A stretch of 64,000 nt of DNA from Ampullaceana balthica (taxonomy: Eukaryota > Mollusca > Gastropoda > Lymnaeidae). Where the stretch lies: positions 1,448,885 to 1,512,884 of the forward strand of contig CALYLW010000125.1 of NCBI GenBank assembly GCA_944989445.1, written 5' to 3'. The notes beneath the pieces were generated by a model. The model made no database searches, was not told where the DNA came from, and worked only from the letters and a program-made list of their open reading frames with translations. Shown piece after piece: positions 11,222-23,900 of this stretch (positions are counted from its first letter, which is position 1; the number at the start of each line of letters is the position of its first letter). Both the position numbers and the translations under genes were made by a program.

Positions 11222-11563
11222 AATAGAGGTAAAAAAAGATTGTTAAAAGCCACGTTTTTATAAGTAGACTAAAAAGAAGAAAATAACTTAAAACTTATAA
11301 GTTGAAGTATTTTGATTTAATATGACTAAAAACTTTAGGCGGGTGTTTCGTATAAAAATTAAAGATTTATAATTTAGAAGGCAAAAGAGAGATCTATAAG
11401 TGAGAGAATGAGTGAACTGCATATGTAAAACCTCATGCGCCCTCTCCACGTTTTTAGTGATATCAAATGAAAGTACTTGGACTTATACGTTTTAAATCAT
11501 TTTCTTCTTTTTAGTCAACTTATAAAAAAGTGGTTTTTAAAAATATTTCTTTACCTCTATTTA
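11222..11563. mobile_element. foldback MITE with ~60-bp terminal inverted repeats
   Basis: The left end AAATAGAGGTAAAAAAAGAT through TTTTTATAAGTAGACTAAAA is mirrored at the right end (TTTTTAGTCAACTTATAAAA through TTTACCTCTATTT). The internal 220 bp is unrelated to the terminal repeats. A solo copy of the same terminal repeat occurs at 11963-12021. Confidence 0.75.
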
Positions 11564-11569
11564 TTTTAT

Positions 11570-12021
11570 TCTTTTTAGTCTAAGTTTAAAATCATAGATT
11601 ACATCGTAAATTGTATTTCTTTAAACGTATCGCTTGACAAGCATTTACCAACTGAAACTGACTGAACTGCATTAGCCGCAAACAAGACGATGTGGTCATC
11701 GATGGCTGGGTTGAACTCAGGTGGCACGTGATGTAAACAATAGCAGAGGGATTCAGATGCTATATAGAGATAAACTAAAAAAAGCATTAATTTAATTACG
11801 CTAAATTCGATCGATCTGAAAGTTTGACACAATGCATTGTCATCCAAGATCTATCTGTGGTAAAATTTTGAAATCTCTAAAACTATCAGAAGTGGTTTAA
11901 TTTTATGTTGGAAAATTTGAAATTTTGCGGACAGACAGACAGGAACGAAATGGAGTTATTAATAAATAGAGGTAAAAATGGTTTTTAAAAAGCACGTTTT
12001 TATAAGTGGACTAAAAAGAAG
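11570..12021 (+). mobile_element. related foldback element carrying the shared ~70-bp core
   Basis: Its right end repeats the 11222-11563 terminal sequence (AATAGAGGTAAAAATGG through GGACTAAAAAGAAG). Internally, 11765-11850 carries the core shared with the repeat A family (ATAAACTAAAAA, GCATTAATTTAATTACG, TTCGATCGATCTGAAA, ATGCATTGT) and a GACAGACAGACAGG run. The ends differ from repeat A, so this is a second element family using the same core. Confidence 0.6.
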
Positions 12022-12365
12022 TTGACACCAAATTGTATAATATTGTTATTTCCCGTTATTTGACACTTTCACACTCGGAGGATGTCTATGGGGAATGTGG
12101 TTAAGTGGGGTCACCTTGAGCTACCGAACAGGGTAACACCAAGCCTCTGGATTGTGTTGATAGCTTTAATTACATGTTGTAATGAATTATGTCACATGCA
12201 TTAAAAATTTTTACAAATAGATGTTTAAGATTTCCGATGGATGGTATAATGTACTGTTAATGCATTCAGCTACTCCTTTTTTTTTCCAGTAAATATGAAT
12301 GAACACCGCTTTAGCGCCCTACCATCACTGTTGCACCATCTGTGGCTACTGATAAAATAATACTT

Positions 12366-12450
12366 AGAGCAGGGGTGTCCTAATTTGTTGCAAAAGGGGC
12401 CATATTCCATCAAGCAAAAAATATGCACGGGCCAGATTAAGATATTTTTT
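12366..12450 (+). mobile_element. hAT-like terminus
   Basis: CAGGGGTGTCCTAATTTG followed by GGGGCCATATTCC and GGGCCAGATTAAG resembles the terminal region of hAT (Charlie-like) elements. The partner end was not located. Confidence 0.35.
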
Positions 12451-12941
12451 TAAAAAGATATACATTGAGACTGTGTACAGGCTTTAAAATATTTTGTTTT
12501 CTTTTTCGTAAGTCACATTTACTTTGGTGGTAAATTGACAACACTATCGCCATTTTCGAGAGTTAAAATGACGAATGCTATCATTAGAAATTTAGATAAT
12601 GTGGGTAAATAATAGCCAAGTTATGAAATAAAAATAAATACTTAATTCTACGTACTTTGCAGTAAATGAAATCTGCTGAAATATAACTATAGCCGAAAAT
12701 TTTGGGATACAAATTGAGATGAGAACAAAATGTTTTAAGATTTGAAGTACACTGACCACACTTTCATTTTATTATCCGAGTTGGCAAAAATAAACAATTA
12801 AACGACACCTATTTTTTTGCCTTTTGACGTCATCATTTCTCAAAAACAAAATACCACAGCTTCATTGGCATTTTGTAATAAATACTCTGTTATTAAAAGA
12901 TAAAACTTCATGGATTTTTTATATCTTATATTGCCTTCAAA

Positions 12942-13500
12942 ATATTTACTCGTTCCCAAGCCGATCTTTCGGACAAAATCTAGGGAGAAAAGTTTGGTGG
13001 TCGGCTTACGAGCGGGTCATTAACGTATTTCAGCATGGATATTGAATAACTGTGTTGTTAATGTAGGTCATCAAGGTCCTTTTCTACATTCTACAAGATA
13101 TGACTGCTCTACCCGAAGCTATAATATATTATTAAACAGCTAAACGTACCTTATTTAATCATTTTAATTATTTTTGTGAACGTTTTAATAAAAGATTTAC
13201 AACGTTTTGTTTTCAACAACGAATTTTAATGTACGCACTTTCGTCACTGTTTACCAAAACATTTTTTTCCTTTAAATGCCGGTAACACTTGCCTAGAAAA
13301 GTGCACAAAGACAAAGATAGACATTAGACAGTACAAAGTAAACAATCATAATGACCGATTTAGCTTGTAGTTTTCAAAAAATGTGAAACATTTTGTTTAA
13401 GCTGTCCTATTATTTTGGGGGGTCAGCTTGCAAGCGGGTTATAGACTTTTAATACTTTTCTCTTCCAAAAGTGGGGGAGGGGAGGGGGGAGTCGGCTTTT
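12942..13500 (+). mobile_element. MITE-like element, second copy, 3' end replaced by LINE
   Basis: It aligns along its length with 8140-8715 (TTTACTCGTTCCCAAGCCG; AAGGTCCTTTTCTACATTC; ACAAAGTAAACAATCATAAT; GGTCAGCTTGCAAGCGGG). It breaks off after GGGGGAGTCGGCTT, exactly where LINE sequence (GAATTTGGTCTGCAAATGAG) begins at 13502. The last terminal bases are lost. Confidence 0.7.
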
Positions 13501-13501
13501 G

Positions 13502-14390
13502 AATTTGGTCTGCAAATGAGCCTGAAAAAGACAAACATAATGGCCCAAGACACACAACCTCCTACCATCAATATCGACAATGAAAACTTGGAGGTTGTGG
13601 ACAGCTTCACCTACTTGGGTTCCAAGGACTCCAATACACTGTCCATTGAATAGGAAATAAACAGTAGAATTGGCAAGGCAGCTGCCACAATGGCTAAATT
13701 AAATAAACGGGTCTGTCAAAACACCAAGTTAACAGACAAAACCAAACTGTGTGTCTATAGAGCCTGCGGGATTAGTACACTGCTATACGGGAGCGAGACA
13801 TGGACCACTTATACATCCCAAGAGCGCAAGCTTAATAGCTTCCACTTGAGATGCCTGCATCGCATACTTGGCATTAAAAGGCAAGACAAAGTGCCTAATA
13901 CTAAGTTCTTAATGTGTGCCAATACCCAAAGCATGTTCTCAATCCTTAGTGAAAGACGCCTGAGATGGAAAGGACATATTAAAAGAATGAACCCTGGCCA
14001 CATTCCCAAGGACCTCCTGTATGGAGAACTGGCATTGGGAAAAAGGAAGACAGGTCACCCACGTCTGCGATTTAAAGTTGTCTGCCAAAGGGACATGAAA
14101 GCACACAGCATACGCAAAGGCGAGTGGGAATGTAAGGCAGAAGACGATCTACGTGGTGCACAGTTGTCAAAAAGGGCGTCATAGTAGCCGAGGAGCAAAG
14201 GATGGAGGAGGCTACAGACAGAAGAGCTGGGAGAAAGGCCAAAACATTTGGAAGCACAGAACTCGTGTGTAAAAACTGTGGTAAAGACTGTCACTCGAGG
14301 ATAGGACTGCACAGCCACTCGAGGAAATGCAACCCTACTCAACGGTGATGCACCATCGTCTCTCGAGACGGTAGAATGCCGATACATACA
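13502..14390 (+). pseudogene. LINE ORF2 C-terminus, 5'-truncated
   Basis: The sequence begins just after the RT catalytic core (the fragment at 63826 shows the same point in a longer copy). It continues through LEVVDSFTYLGS, TLLYGSETWT, LRCLHRILGIK and LRWKGHIKRM to a final zinc finger, CKNCGKDCHSRIGLHSHSRK (in a shifted frame, 14263-14322). An in-frame stop at 13651 and a frameshift near 14180 make it dead. It belongs to an APE-type LINE family also present at 30060-34925 and 62725-64000; I did not assign a clade. Confidence 0.8.
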
Positions 14391-14516
14391 ATGTTTTTAC
14401 ACAGGATTATTTCACAATCGAAAATTCTATGTTCGCTATAAAACCATGCTGGATCCAGTCATTATTCGGTTAAGCACCATATACAGTTTAAAATTTGACT
14501 ATCGTGTATACTATCG

Positions 14517-15575
14517 AAAGGGGTTGGCCTGTACGTTGGCCCGGGAGACAAGATGAGGTTGCGGAAGTGGCTGCGATCTGAATCCGACTAACCCCGGCGA
14601 AATCGCCAAAACATATGCACTAATACCTACCGGACAACCGGAGGGATGGGCATGGCCTCATCGAGAGGCCCGGTGCTGGGTGTGGGAGCAGGCCCATACC
14701 CAACAGTGCCCGGCTAGGAACGCCGAAGACAGGAAGACACTCTGGGCAAGGGACGGGACGCGCACGACCGTCCTAAATGGGTTGAAGATTTCTGCCTACT
14801 CCCTCTCTATTCTATGGTTCTTTTATCGAAAAAGCAGGTCCCGGAACGGACCTTCTAAACCCCTTCTCGGCGGATGGTGGTACGTCGGTTCTGTTGGCTA
14901 CATCCCCTCTTGGCATGGTGACGAACGACAGGCCATGTCCAAGTGGTCAATCGGTGACTGCCGTCCTTGTATGGGTGCGAAGGGCCATCCTGAACAAGCC
15001 CTGGTTGTTTTACAGTTGAATGTCTGTGGCATAAGGCAAAAGGCACACGAAGTAACCAAAATACCCCACGAATGAAAAGTGGATGCCGCATTATTCCAGG
15101 AAATGCTTCTTAAGGGAAAGCCGTTTCATTATTACTGGTTACTCGCTATACTATTGCTAGTGTGACTTGCGACATCGAGATCTTGCCACAGCAGTCCGGA
15201 ATGATTTAACGAAGGAGCTGCTCGAAGTTAAGTGTTACAGCAACACTGATACTTTCACCGTGAGAGTTTTCAAAGGCGGCGTTGGCTTTACATTCACGAA
15301 CGTCTACAATACGCACAGAAATCCAATCGCACTTCCAATTGGGGAAGATGTCATTTTTGGTAGAACGGTAATAGCAGGAGACTTTAACGCAAAGTCTCCT
15401 GACTGGGGCTATGCAAAACGGAACGCTTCATGCCGCTACATCGAGGATGTCTGTAACAATACGAATCTTATCAGGCTGCAGAATGACACTGCTGCACACG
15501 GGTCACAGCACGGAGTCCCGCCCAGATCTAACGCTTATATCAGCTGACCTAGATTCAAAACATAGACTGGAAGTA
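14517..15575 (+). pseudogene. LINE 5' region with broken AP-endonuclease domain, copy A
   Basis: The 5' leader (GGGGTTGGCCTGTACG onward) leads to VVLQLNVCGI, the start of an exonuclease-endonuclease-phosphatase fold. After stops and a frameshift, FTFTNVYNT, VIAGDFNAKSPDWGY and (another frame) SRPDLTLISADL mark the catalytic core. The nick-making endonuclease is interrupted and cannot be functional. A second, better preserved unit follows at 15582. Confidence 0.7.
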
Positions 15576-15581
15576 TTGGTC

Positions 15582-16500
15582 TCCGGAAAGGGTTGGCCTC
15601 TACGCGGCCCGGGACACGAGTAAGGTGAGGAATTGGCCACACCTGAAACTAACAACCCTGACGCACATCGTCATAGACCATGTCATAGACCATGTCATAG
15701 ACCATGGCTGTAAGGAATCCTTGCTTTAAACAACAGACACACAAAACCACGTTTGAGTGGCGTAGTGAAAGGACTCGACTCACTATTCCAGTTCCCAGGG
15801 CAAAGGTAAGTGTATGGCTACATACAATGACCGGGAAAAGGTAAGAAAAAGCGCTCATTTCATTCATTCAATATGGCTGGAATACCTGAAACATGTCTTA
15901 ACGGGAGAACTACGGACCCTCCTCTCCAATTCGGCAACGGGGATCTGGACGACACAAGGCGTACGTATTACTGTAAGCCAACAGAGGCTAGCTGCCAGGG
16001 TTCAGCTCCCCAAAAACCTCTCCATATTACAACTAAATTGCTGCGGTGTCAGGGGCAAGATAACTGAAATAACTAAGTTGCTCCACGAGCAGATGGTGGA
16101 CGTTGCTCTTTTGCAAGAAATTCTGCTGAAAAAGAACCCAGTGCACATCTCGGGTTACTCAGTATATCGCTGTGCATGCAAGAACTGCAGAGGTCTGGTC
16201 ACTTTAGTGAAAAACAACCTCACAGCTGAGATTGTAGAGAGCAAAATACTTGGTGGTACAGATACTCTGACATTCAGCGTCACTAAATCTGGTAAAACTT
16301 TTACCATCTCGAATATATATAACACCCCGACAAACACGTTGTGCCTTCCTATACACAACACAACGATGTTGAAATACCATATAGTTGCAGGGGATTTTAA
16401 CGCTCATACAGAAGCGTTAGGCTATCCCGACAAAAACGCCTCTGGGCGGTACTTAGAGGAGGTCGAACTTACTACCATCTTGATAAGGTTACAGGACAAG
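15582..16500 (+). pseudogene. LINE 5' region with AP-endonuclease domain, copy B
   Basis: It restarts with the same leader (GGGTTGGCCTCTACG). A 13-base repeat (around TCATAGACCATG, three copies at 15671-15706) follows, then one open frame, 15814-16500. That frame has LNCCGVRGKITEITKLLHEQ, LLQE, YNTPTN, VAGDFNAHTEALGYPDKNA. The GDFNAH box is the catalytic Asp/Asn block of LINE endonucleases. The domain stops at 16500, where inverted copy C begins. No RT follows. Confidence 0.7.
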
Positions 16501-16504
16501 AGTA

Positions 16505-17053
16505 GTGTAGTTTGGTTACTTCGTGTGCCTTTTGCTTTATGCCACAGACATTCAACTGTAAAACAACCAGGACTTGTTCAGGATGGCCCTTCGCACCCAT
16601 ACAAGGAAGGCCACTCGCCGATTGACCACTTGAGCATGGCCTGTCTGTGGTCACCATGCCCCTAAGAGGATTAGTACACAACCTACCCGACGTACCACCA
16701 TCCGCCGAACAGGTGTTTATGTGGTTCATTCCGGGACCTGCTTTTTTCGATACATGAACCATAGAATAGAGAGGGGGTAGACATACATCTTCAACCCATT
16801 CAGGACGGTCCGTGTACGTTCCGTCCCTTGCCCAGAGTGTCTTCCTGTCGTTAGCATTCCCAGCCGGACACTATTGGGTATGGGTCTGATCCCACACCCA
16901 GCACCGTGCCTCTCGGTGAGGCCGTACCAATCACTCCGGTTGTCCGGGGGATTCCAATGCATGCGATTTGGCGATTTCGCTGGGGTTAGTCGGATTCAGG
17001 TCGCAGCCACTTCTGCAACCTTACTCATCTCTCGGGCCAACGTAGAGGCCAAC
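16505..17053 (-). repeat. LINE 5' region, copy C, inverted (arm of 0.5-kb inverted repeat)
   Basis: Read on the minus strand it matches 14517-15062 almost collinearly: GGGGTTGGCCTCTACGTTGG, GAATCCGACTAACCCC, CACTCTGGGCAAGGGACGG, GGGCCATCCTGAACAAG. With copy A it forms an inverted repeat of about 545 bp per arm around a 1.44-kb spacer (copy B). Confidence 0.75.
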
Positions 17054-17059
17054 CCCTTC

Positions 17060-17245
17060 CGGGAGCACCGAACTCCGAATGGGTACCTGACACTAGTTAG
17101 GGAAATAAAGGAGGCTGGGTACTGCTTGGAACCCTCAAAGCCGTTGCATGTGAACACAGCATTAATTTCCAACAGACCGGCATGGTATGTGGACGTAATT
17201 ATCTTCTGTATATAATGAGGGAGCGTCTATATAGATAAGACACGA
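17060..17245 (+). repeat. SINE 3' half
   Basis: From ACTCCGAATGGGTACCTGAC through CACTAGTTAGG to GTAATTATCTTCTGTATA and GGGAGCGTCTATATAGATAAGA it matches the body and tail of the SINE at 5757-6030. The tRNA-like head is missing. Confidence 0.65.
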
Positions 17246-17249
17246 TTAT

Positions 17250-17690
17250 TTCATCAAACAATTATTTTCTTACTTTAAAAGAAATTATTATGTTGTATAT
17301 ATAATCTTCTTACGAAGCTACCGTATCTCCTCATGAAAAGAAATCATTTTATGAAACGATTAATTTTGTACTTTAAAATAAAGTAATCTACTTGATTAAT
17401 TATATCTTTTTTTAGATATGCTTAAAATTAATAAATCTATCTGTATAATTTCTATAATAACTAAACTTAAGACTCACCTCTATAACAGAAGTACAACAAA
17501 TAAAACTGTTTTAGTGAAACATATTTTTTATTATATTTTGCATGAGAGGGGGATACTTAAATATAAACGTATCCACTTATTTCTATTAGCAAATTACTGA
17601 AAATAACATTTTAGATACTTTTAAAAAAACCTTAATTAATAAACTATTTTTTAAACTATTAATATTGAAAAATCTATTCCAGCTTTTATT
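17250..17690. other. AT-rich DNA downstream of both convergent peptide genes
   Basis: No supported gene. Together with 5460-17690 this forms the interval between the two converging transcription units. Confidence 0.4.
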
Positions 17691-17833
17691 TTTACTGAGC
17701 AATCCGCTTTCTAAAGTAATATCATGACAATATATTAAAGTTTATTAACAGTACCTAAAATTCAGAAATGAACAGAGGGGAGAAGCTTTGAATAGTAGCA
17801 TAATGGACAGCTATCTCTTTAAAACAAGTGATA

Positions 17834-17927
17834 CTAGAGTCTATTTATTCTGCTTTTATACTGTTGCATAGAAGTAGGGTCCCTAGGAACACAGATGCAT
17901 CTTCGATGAAAGCCCTCCACTGAACAC
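17834..17927 (-). CDS. exon 4 of cystine-knot peptide: cysteines 6-8 and tail
   Basis: The acceptor is CCTGTTTCTTCAG ending at 17928. One base completes the Trp codon, then C-x7-C-x-C and an 18-residue basic/polar tail to TAG (17836-17834). The plus-strand paralogue has only six residues after its last cysteine. The 3' flank (17840-17695) is homologous to 5316-5460. Confidence 0.75.
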
Positions 17928-20900
17928 CTGAAGAAACAGGATTTAACTTATTAGTTTTATAATAGTTAGTACAATACAATGTAGTTTTTGAGTGTAAATT
18001 TTAAATAAAATATTAAATGCAATTATACAGAATAATATAAAATTCACGGTAACTTAAAATAAAGAATACTATTATTAAAAAAACACTTTAATTTATGGAT
18101 GTCAAATTTGAATATTTCAGTCTAAAAGATTGGCTTTTGAGTTAAACAAGATTTTTTATATGTTCCTTTTGTTAATGTATCTTTTGATAAGACACATTTC
18201 TCAAAATACTAGATGATAGAAGAACATTGAGCATTGTCCTATGCTATTTAAATCAACTGCATATGTCTTTGAAATACAACACAAAGATAATATAACACAA
18301 CCCTTAGATAGACACATAATAGATATGGTGTAGAAAAATAATAAATTTAGCATTTCACATTCAAGACCAAACAGATAAAAACTCTTCATTTTCCAGTCTC
18401 CAATTAGGTCGTAGAAAGTGTAGCCTTTTAAATAAGGGAAATCAACTCACTATCAACATATAAAATTTGAGAGAAAAAACCGAAAGACTAGACACATACC
18501 ATAAATGAGCATAAAACCCAAAAATCGAATGTATAAAATGTTAGTTTGTAATAGACATGAAAATTGAGAACATATTCTAGTTCTTATTTGTGACTCGTAA
18601 ATAAAAGCGAAATAAACTTAACTATCTAAGGAACTAGTTTGTGCTGCGACTCCGTGGCGCCTGCGGCACCCCCTTTTTCAAAAGCCAAAGTAACTTATCT
18701 TTGTATGATAAATACGAAATATTCCTAAAATGTACACAAAGTATTTTATAATTAACAATCCTCAAATCCTCTTTTTACATCGTTCCCTTTTCCAAAATGA
18801 CGCATAAAATATCTTTTTACGGCGAGAAATTTTAGAAATCAGCACACCAAATTACTGCACCAAAAAAATAAGTCTTTTCGAACGTCCGCATGAAATTGTT
18901 CAATTATTAATAATAGTATGGAGGGTGTTTAATGTTAATCTAGAAACCAAAATGATTATCCAATTTTTAAAAAAAAGCAGAGTGATGTCCCTTAGCGTTA
19001 GGCTACATAATGAGCGTAAATATATATATGAAATATATGATTATATTTTAATTATATTTCATTTATAAACACAATTATTTTAAGATACATATGATTTGTT
19101 TCGTCATGGTAAGTTTGTTGACCATAGTTGTCTGTTAAGCCAAATATTTATTTTAAATATCGTCGTGCTCGACTTCATCATTGCGTGATATTGACTCTGC
19201 TTTTCTCTTGTTTACTAGAAAGTTATTGTTGCTTAAAAACTTGGTGGTTGCTCTGTCATTTGGGCATTATATGTACTTTGGCCTTACTATTAATCCGTAT
19301 CTCCTCTGAGCATTTGCTTTTTCCATTTCAGAAATTCAGCGCAATTTTGATGCATACCGAATTTTGATATTCAGGTTTTTCATGCGACATCTTATTCTAA
19401 TGAAACTGTCTTTAGATGTTGAAATTCTTCCTGTTTTTCTTTGTTTTATGTGCTTTCTTGAGATATTGTACATTCCTGGTAGTTAAAAGAACCTACATGT
19501 TTTATGTTTCCGCCTTCACTATATAGAAAGCATCATGGAGTTTGTGATTTCTTAGATCTTTCCATGAGTTCTGTTTTATTCAGGTAGAGAGTTAATCCTT
19601 TCAGCCAGCTGTTTTCTACAACCTTATTTAGAAAACTTTGTAAGGCAATATAGAATATAAAGATTTTTCTTATAATTGAGTCATTGCAAAGAATGAAAAG
19701 GATCACGTGTCAAGTAATTAATGTCAGTTAGATAGAGTTGACTACAAATAAACATCATTATCAGTCCAATGTCCGTTGCCTTTGGGGAGCGAATGAACAT
19801 ATGAACTGACACCAATCTCAACATTCTTCTATCTAGAGCGGCGGCCAGTATTTCATTCAATCTCAGCCCGGCATAATCTTTATGTTGTCAAGCCAGCTTT
19901 TTCAATGTAGATCTCATCACTATAAACAGCTGATTTTAAAACAGCTTAAAACACGTGAAAACAATTGCAATAAATATTAACCAAGTAATTGTTTTGATAT
20001 AATATACTCTCAATAATCGAAATGTTTTCGCAAGTATTTTGTGTCCCCTGGTATAAAGCATTTGCAAAATAATTGTCTTACCACTCTCTGTCTTCACATT
20101 TTGCTAAAATTTTACCATCGACATACGTTTATAATATTTTGCGGAGATTCTGCTCTTCCATCAAGCGCCTCCCCAGACGGCGGATAAGGGAAAGCACACC
20201 AGATATGGACAGTACCAGGGAAATAAAATAACCAGTGCAGACCAAAATGAGCCATACTGTCTTGTAGGAAAGTGAGGGATCCACAAACGCTAGGGACACA
20301 ACCCGAACAAAGGCATCTACCCATTGAGCAGTGAGGGGCAACCCCCAAAGTGATGCGCGCAAGGCCAACAATGCTGCTTTGTAAAATCATAGTCACAAAT
20401 AAAGAAAAAAAAGAGCAACAAAATACATTTTAGTACTTGCAGAGGATGGATTTCTTGCTGAGAAAATATGACGCCTAATAGGGAAAGCCAAAATCTAGAA
20501 GCTATTAGGCCGACAAACCATAGTCTCTACCAGGACCACCACCTTCATCGGAGCTTGGAATATCTGCACGATGTATGAGACTTGTATAGCTGCACAAATA
20601 GTCACTGAGATGAGGAGCTATAAGCTCACCATTCTTGGAATCAGTGAAGCTAGACGGACTGGATGGAGTAGAATTCTTGAATAGAGTAATGACCATTGTC
20701 CAGGGTCGACTGCGGAGGAACATCGTCATTCTCATGGGATACTTTAATGCAAAGATTGGCAGTAACAACACAGGGTATGAAGAGGTTATGGGACAGCAAG
20801 GGATAGGTGAGGTGAACGACAATGGTGTGATATTTGCGGACCTAGGTGCCACAGCAGGCTTGATCAAAGACGGGAGTATATTCCAGTACAAGAGAACGAT

Positions 20901-23900
20901 AAACCAAATAGACCATGTATGTATTTTTTTTTAAAATTCAGGCGATCTCTCCAAGACGTGCGTGTAAAGAGAGGTCCTGATGTTGCCTCAGATCACTACC
21001 TTTTTCTGGCCAGACTGAAATTTATGCTAAAAAGACAAAGCAAAAAAGGAAGAATTCAAGATCTCGCTATCTAATAAATTCCAAGCCCTATGCGAAATAC
21101 TCGAAGAGGAGACCACATAAGAAAAGTGGCAAAGTGTGAAAGAAACAGTCCTGTCAACATGAAGTGCTAAGGAACAGGAACCGGGCAAGTAAAGAATGTT
21201 TAACAGCGGGCACACTGAGTAAAATAGAAGAACGGAAATGAAAGAAATTAGAAATGAACAACAGTCGCACACAAACACAGAAAACCAATTCCATGAAAGA
21301 GCATGAAGATGCAAATAAGAAAGTTAAGAAAAGCATCAAGAGGGTCAATAAGGAATTTGTTGATAAACTTGCTAAATAAACAGAAGATTCAGCTCTCCAA
21401 GAGAACATGAGGAACTGTTTGATACCAATAAGAGCTTTTAAACACACCGAAACCATAGAATCCACCAGATATTCAACCAACTGATAATAACCTGCTATTC
21501 GACTGCAATATTCCCACCAAAGAAGAGATTAGCAGGGACATTAAACAACTCAGAAATGGAAAGGCTGCAGGACTTGATGTCAGCCAAGCAGAGGAACTGA
21601 AGATGGACTTTCAAACAAGTGTGGATATGCTACGCCCTATTTTTATAAAATTCATTCAATTGGAAAGAGGGATACCTTATCAAGATCACAAAGAAGGGGG
21701 ATTTAAGCTCCTCCTCCAACTACAGAGGGATCACCATGCTGTCCACCCCAGGAGAGGTTTTTAAACGTGTACTACTTAACAGGATGAAAAACGCACTAGA
21801 CCCTCAGCTGCGGGACCAACAAGCTGGTTTCCGCACCAACAGATCCTGCACTGACCAGATAGCGACACTGCGCATCATTCTAGAGCAGTCACTAGAGTGA
21901 AACTCGCCTCTTTAGGTCAACTATGAAAAAGCCTTCTACAGAATGGACAGGCAAACCCTGTGGAGATTGCTCAGGCACTATGGGGTTGCACAGAAGATTA
22001 CTGATTTAATCAGAATTTTTTTAAAATATAGATTAACTACTGAGATGTCCATTGTCAACAGGTGACAGATGCCTTCCAGGTGAAGACTGAAGTTTGCTTG
22101 CTCCCACCCTCCCTGTTCCTGTTAGCCATTGACTGGGTGATGAAATCATCGACACATAAGAAAAGAAATGGCATCCAATAGACCTTGTGGGATCAACTTG
22201 ATGATCTTGACTTTGCTGATGCTCTTGCCCTTCTTTCACATACCCAACAACAGATGCATGAGAAAACAAACTTTGTCATAGCCACTTCTGTAAGCATGGG
22301 TCTCAAGATATACAAAGGGAAGAGTAAAGTCCTCAAGGTTAATGGCACCAGTACATCGCCTATCATGCTTGAAGGAGAAGCCCTTGAGGAGTTGTGAAGT
22401 TTTGTTTACCTTGGCAGCGTGGTAGATAAACAAGGTGGTACAGGCTCTAATGTCAAAATAAGGATCGGAAAAGCAAGAGCAGCCTTCCAACCACTCAAGA
22501 ATGTTTGGGTCTCCATAAACTTAATGCAGCAAGTTAAAGGTAAGGATTTTTAACGCTTTGGTAAAACCTGTGCTATATGGATCCGAGAAGTGGAGAACAA
22601 CGGCCGTAAACATGGCTAGAATTCAATTTTCTAAGAAAGATTATCAGAATTCACTGGCGGACAAAATGAGCAACTGATAACTGTGGCAGCGGACAAGACA
22701 GAAGCCCATTGAGGAAGAGATTATTCAGAAGTGTTGGAGGTGGATTGGTCATACACTAAGAAAACTTGCTTCTAATACAACAAAGCAAGCCATGAAATGT
22801 GGAACCCCCAGGGTAAGCGAAAAAGAGGCCGTTCAAGAAACACTTGGCGCCAAGAATTGGAGGCAGACATCAAGAGAAAGGGCCATGACTGGAAGATCCT
22901 GAAGAAGCTGTCCCAGGATAGAGATGCCTGTGGATCTTTCGAAGATGGCATATGCCCTTGAAGGAATCGCAGACGCTGACAGTGATCAGCGGATGCCTCT
23001 CATGGACGAAAAGGCTGAACAACAACAACATACGTTTACAATATTTAGAATATTAATCTCTGCCTCTTACATCCTTATTGTCCACTGCTAGTGATTGAAA
23101 TCGAGTATATGTAAGAATTCAACACTGAAACATAATTGTAAATTTTGTTTTGTATAATTTTAGTTTGATAAATTTTATCTATACTAATATAAGGCAAAGC
23201 TCTCACAGACTCACTCATTAGTAAATCTCAAAGCTCCCGTGCATTAAACTCTCACAAGTTGTTGAAAACATTCTCACGACTGTAAATGATAAATAAGATT
23301 TTAAAAATTCTCAATCATATGGTGCAGAGGGCCAAATTTAGTTTTTTCCTTAAAAGAGCAGTATAAAAACTGACACATCACTAATTACCCAACTTCCCGT
23401 GTAGGTAGAAGCATGAAATTTTGGGAAGTTGGTGAGTGCATACCCGGGATCGTAACATGCGAAAAACAAATCTAAATTAACACACACATGGGGCCGGGGT
23501 CCAAATGTGCTTTTTTACGATATGACCTATATAAAATTGACTCATCATTATATCTCCAACTTTCCTTGAAGGTAATATCATGACATTTTGGGAAGTTACT
23601 GTCTTCACTCCAGCGATAGCAACAGGCAAAAAAATATTTAAATTATCCCTCACTGGGAACAAGGGCGAAAATGCAGCTTTTTACACGCTTTTATTTAAGT
23701 CACAATGTTTGTATGTTATCCATCCATCCATCCATCCATCCTTCCTTCAAAACTTGAAACGTAAAATTATACCACTTCTGATGGTCCTAGAGATCTACAC
23801 ATTTTACCACAGATAGATCTTGGATGACAATGCATTGTATCAAAATTTCAGATCGATCTATTGTACCGTATTGAAATTATTGCATTTTTAGTTTATCTAT

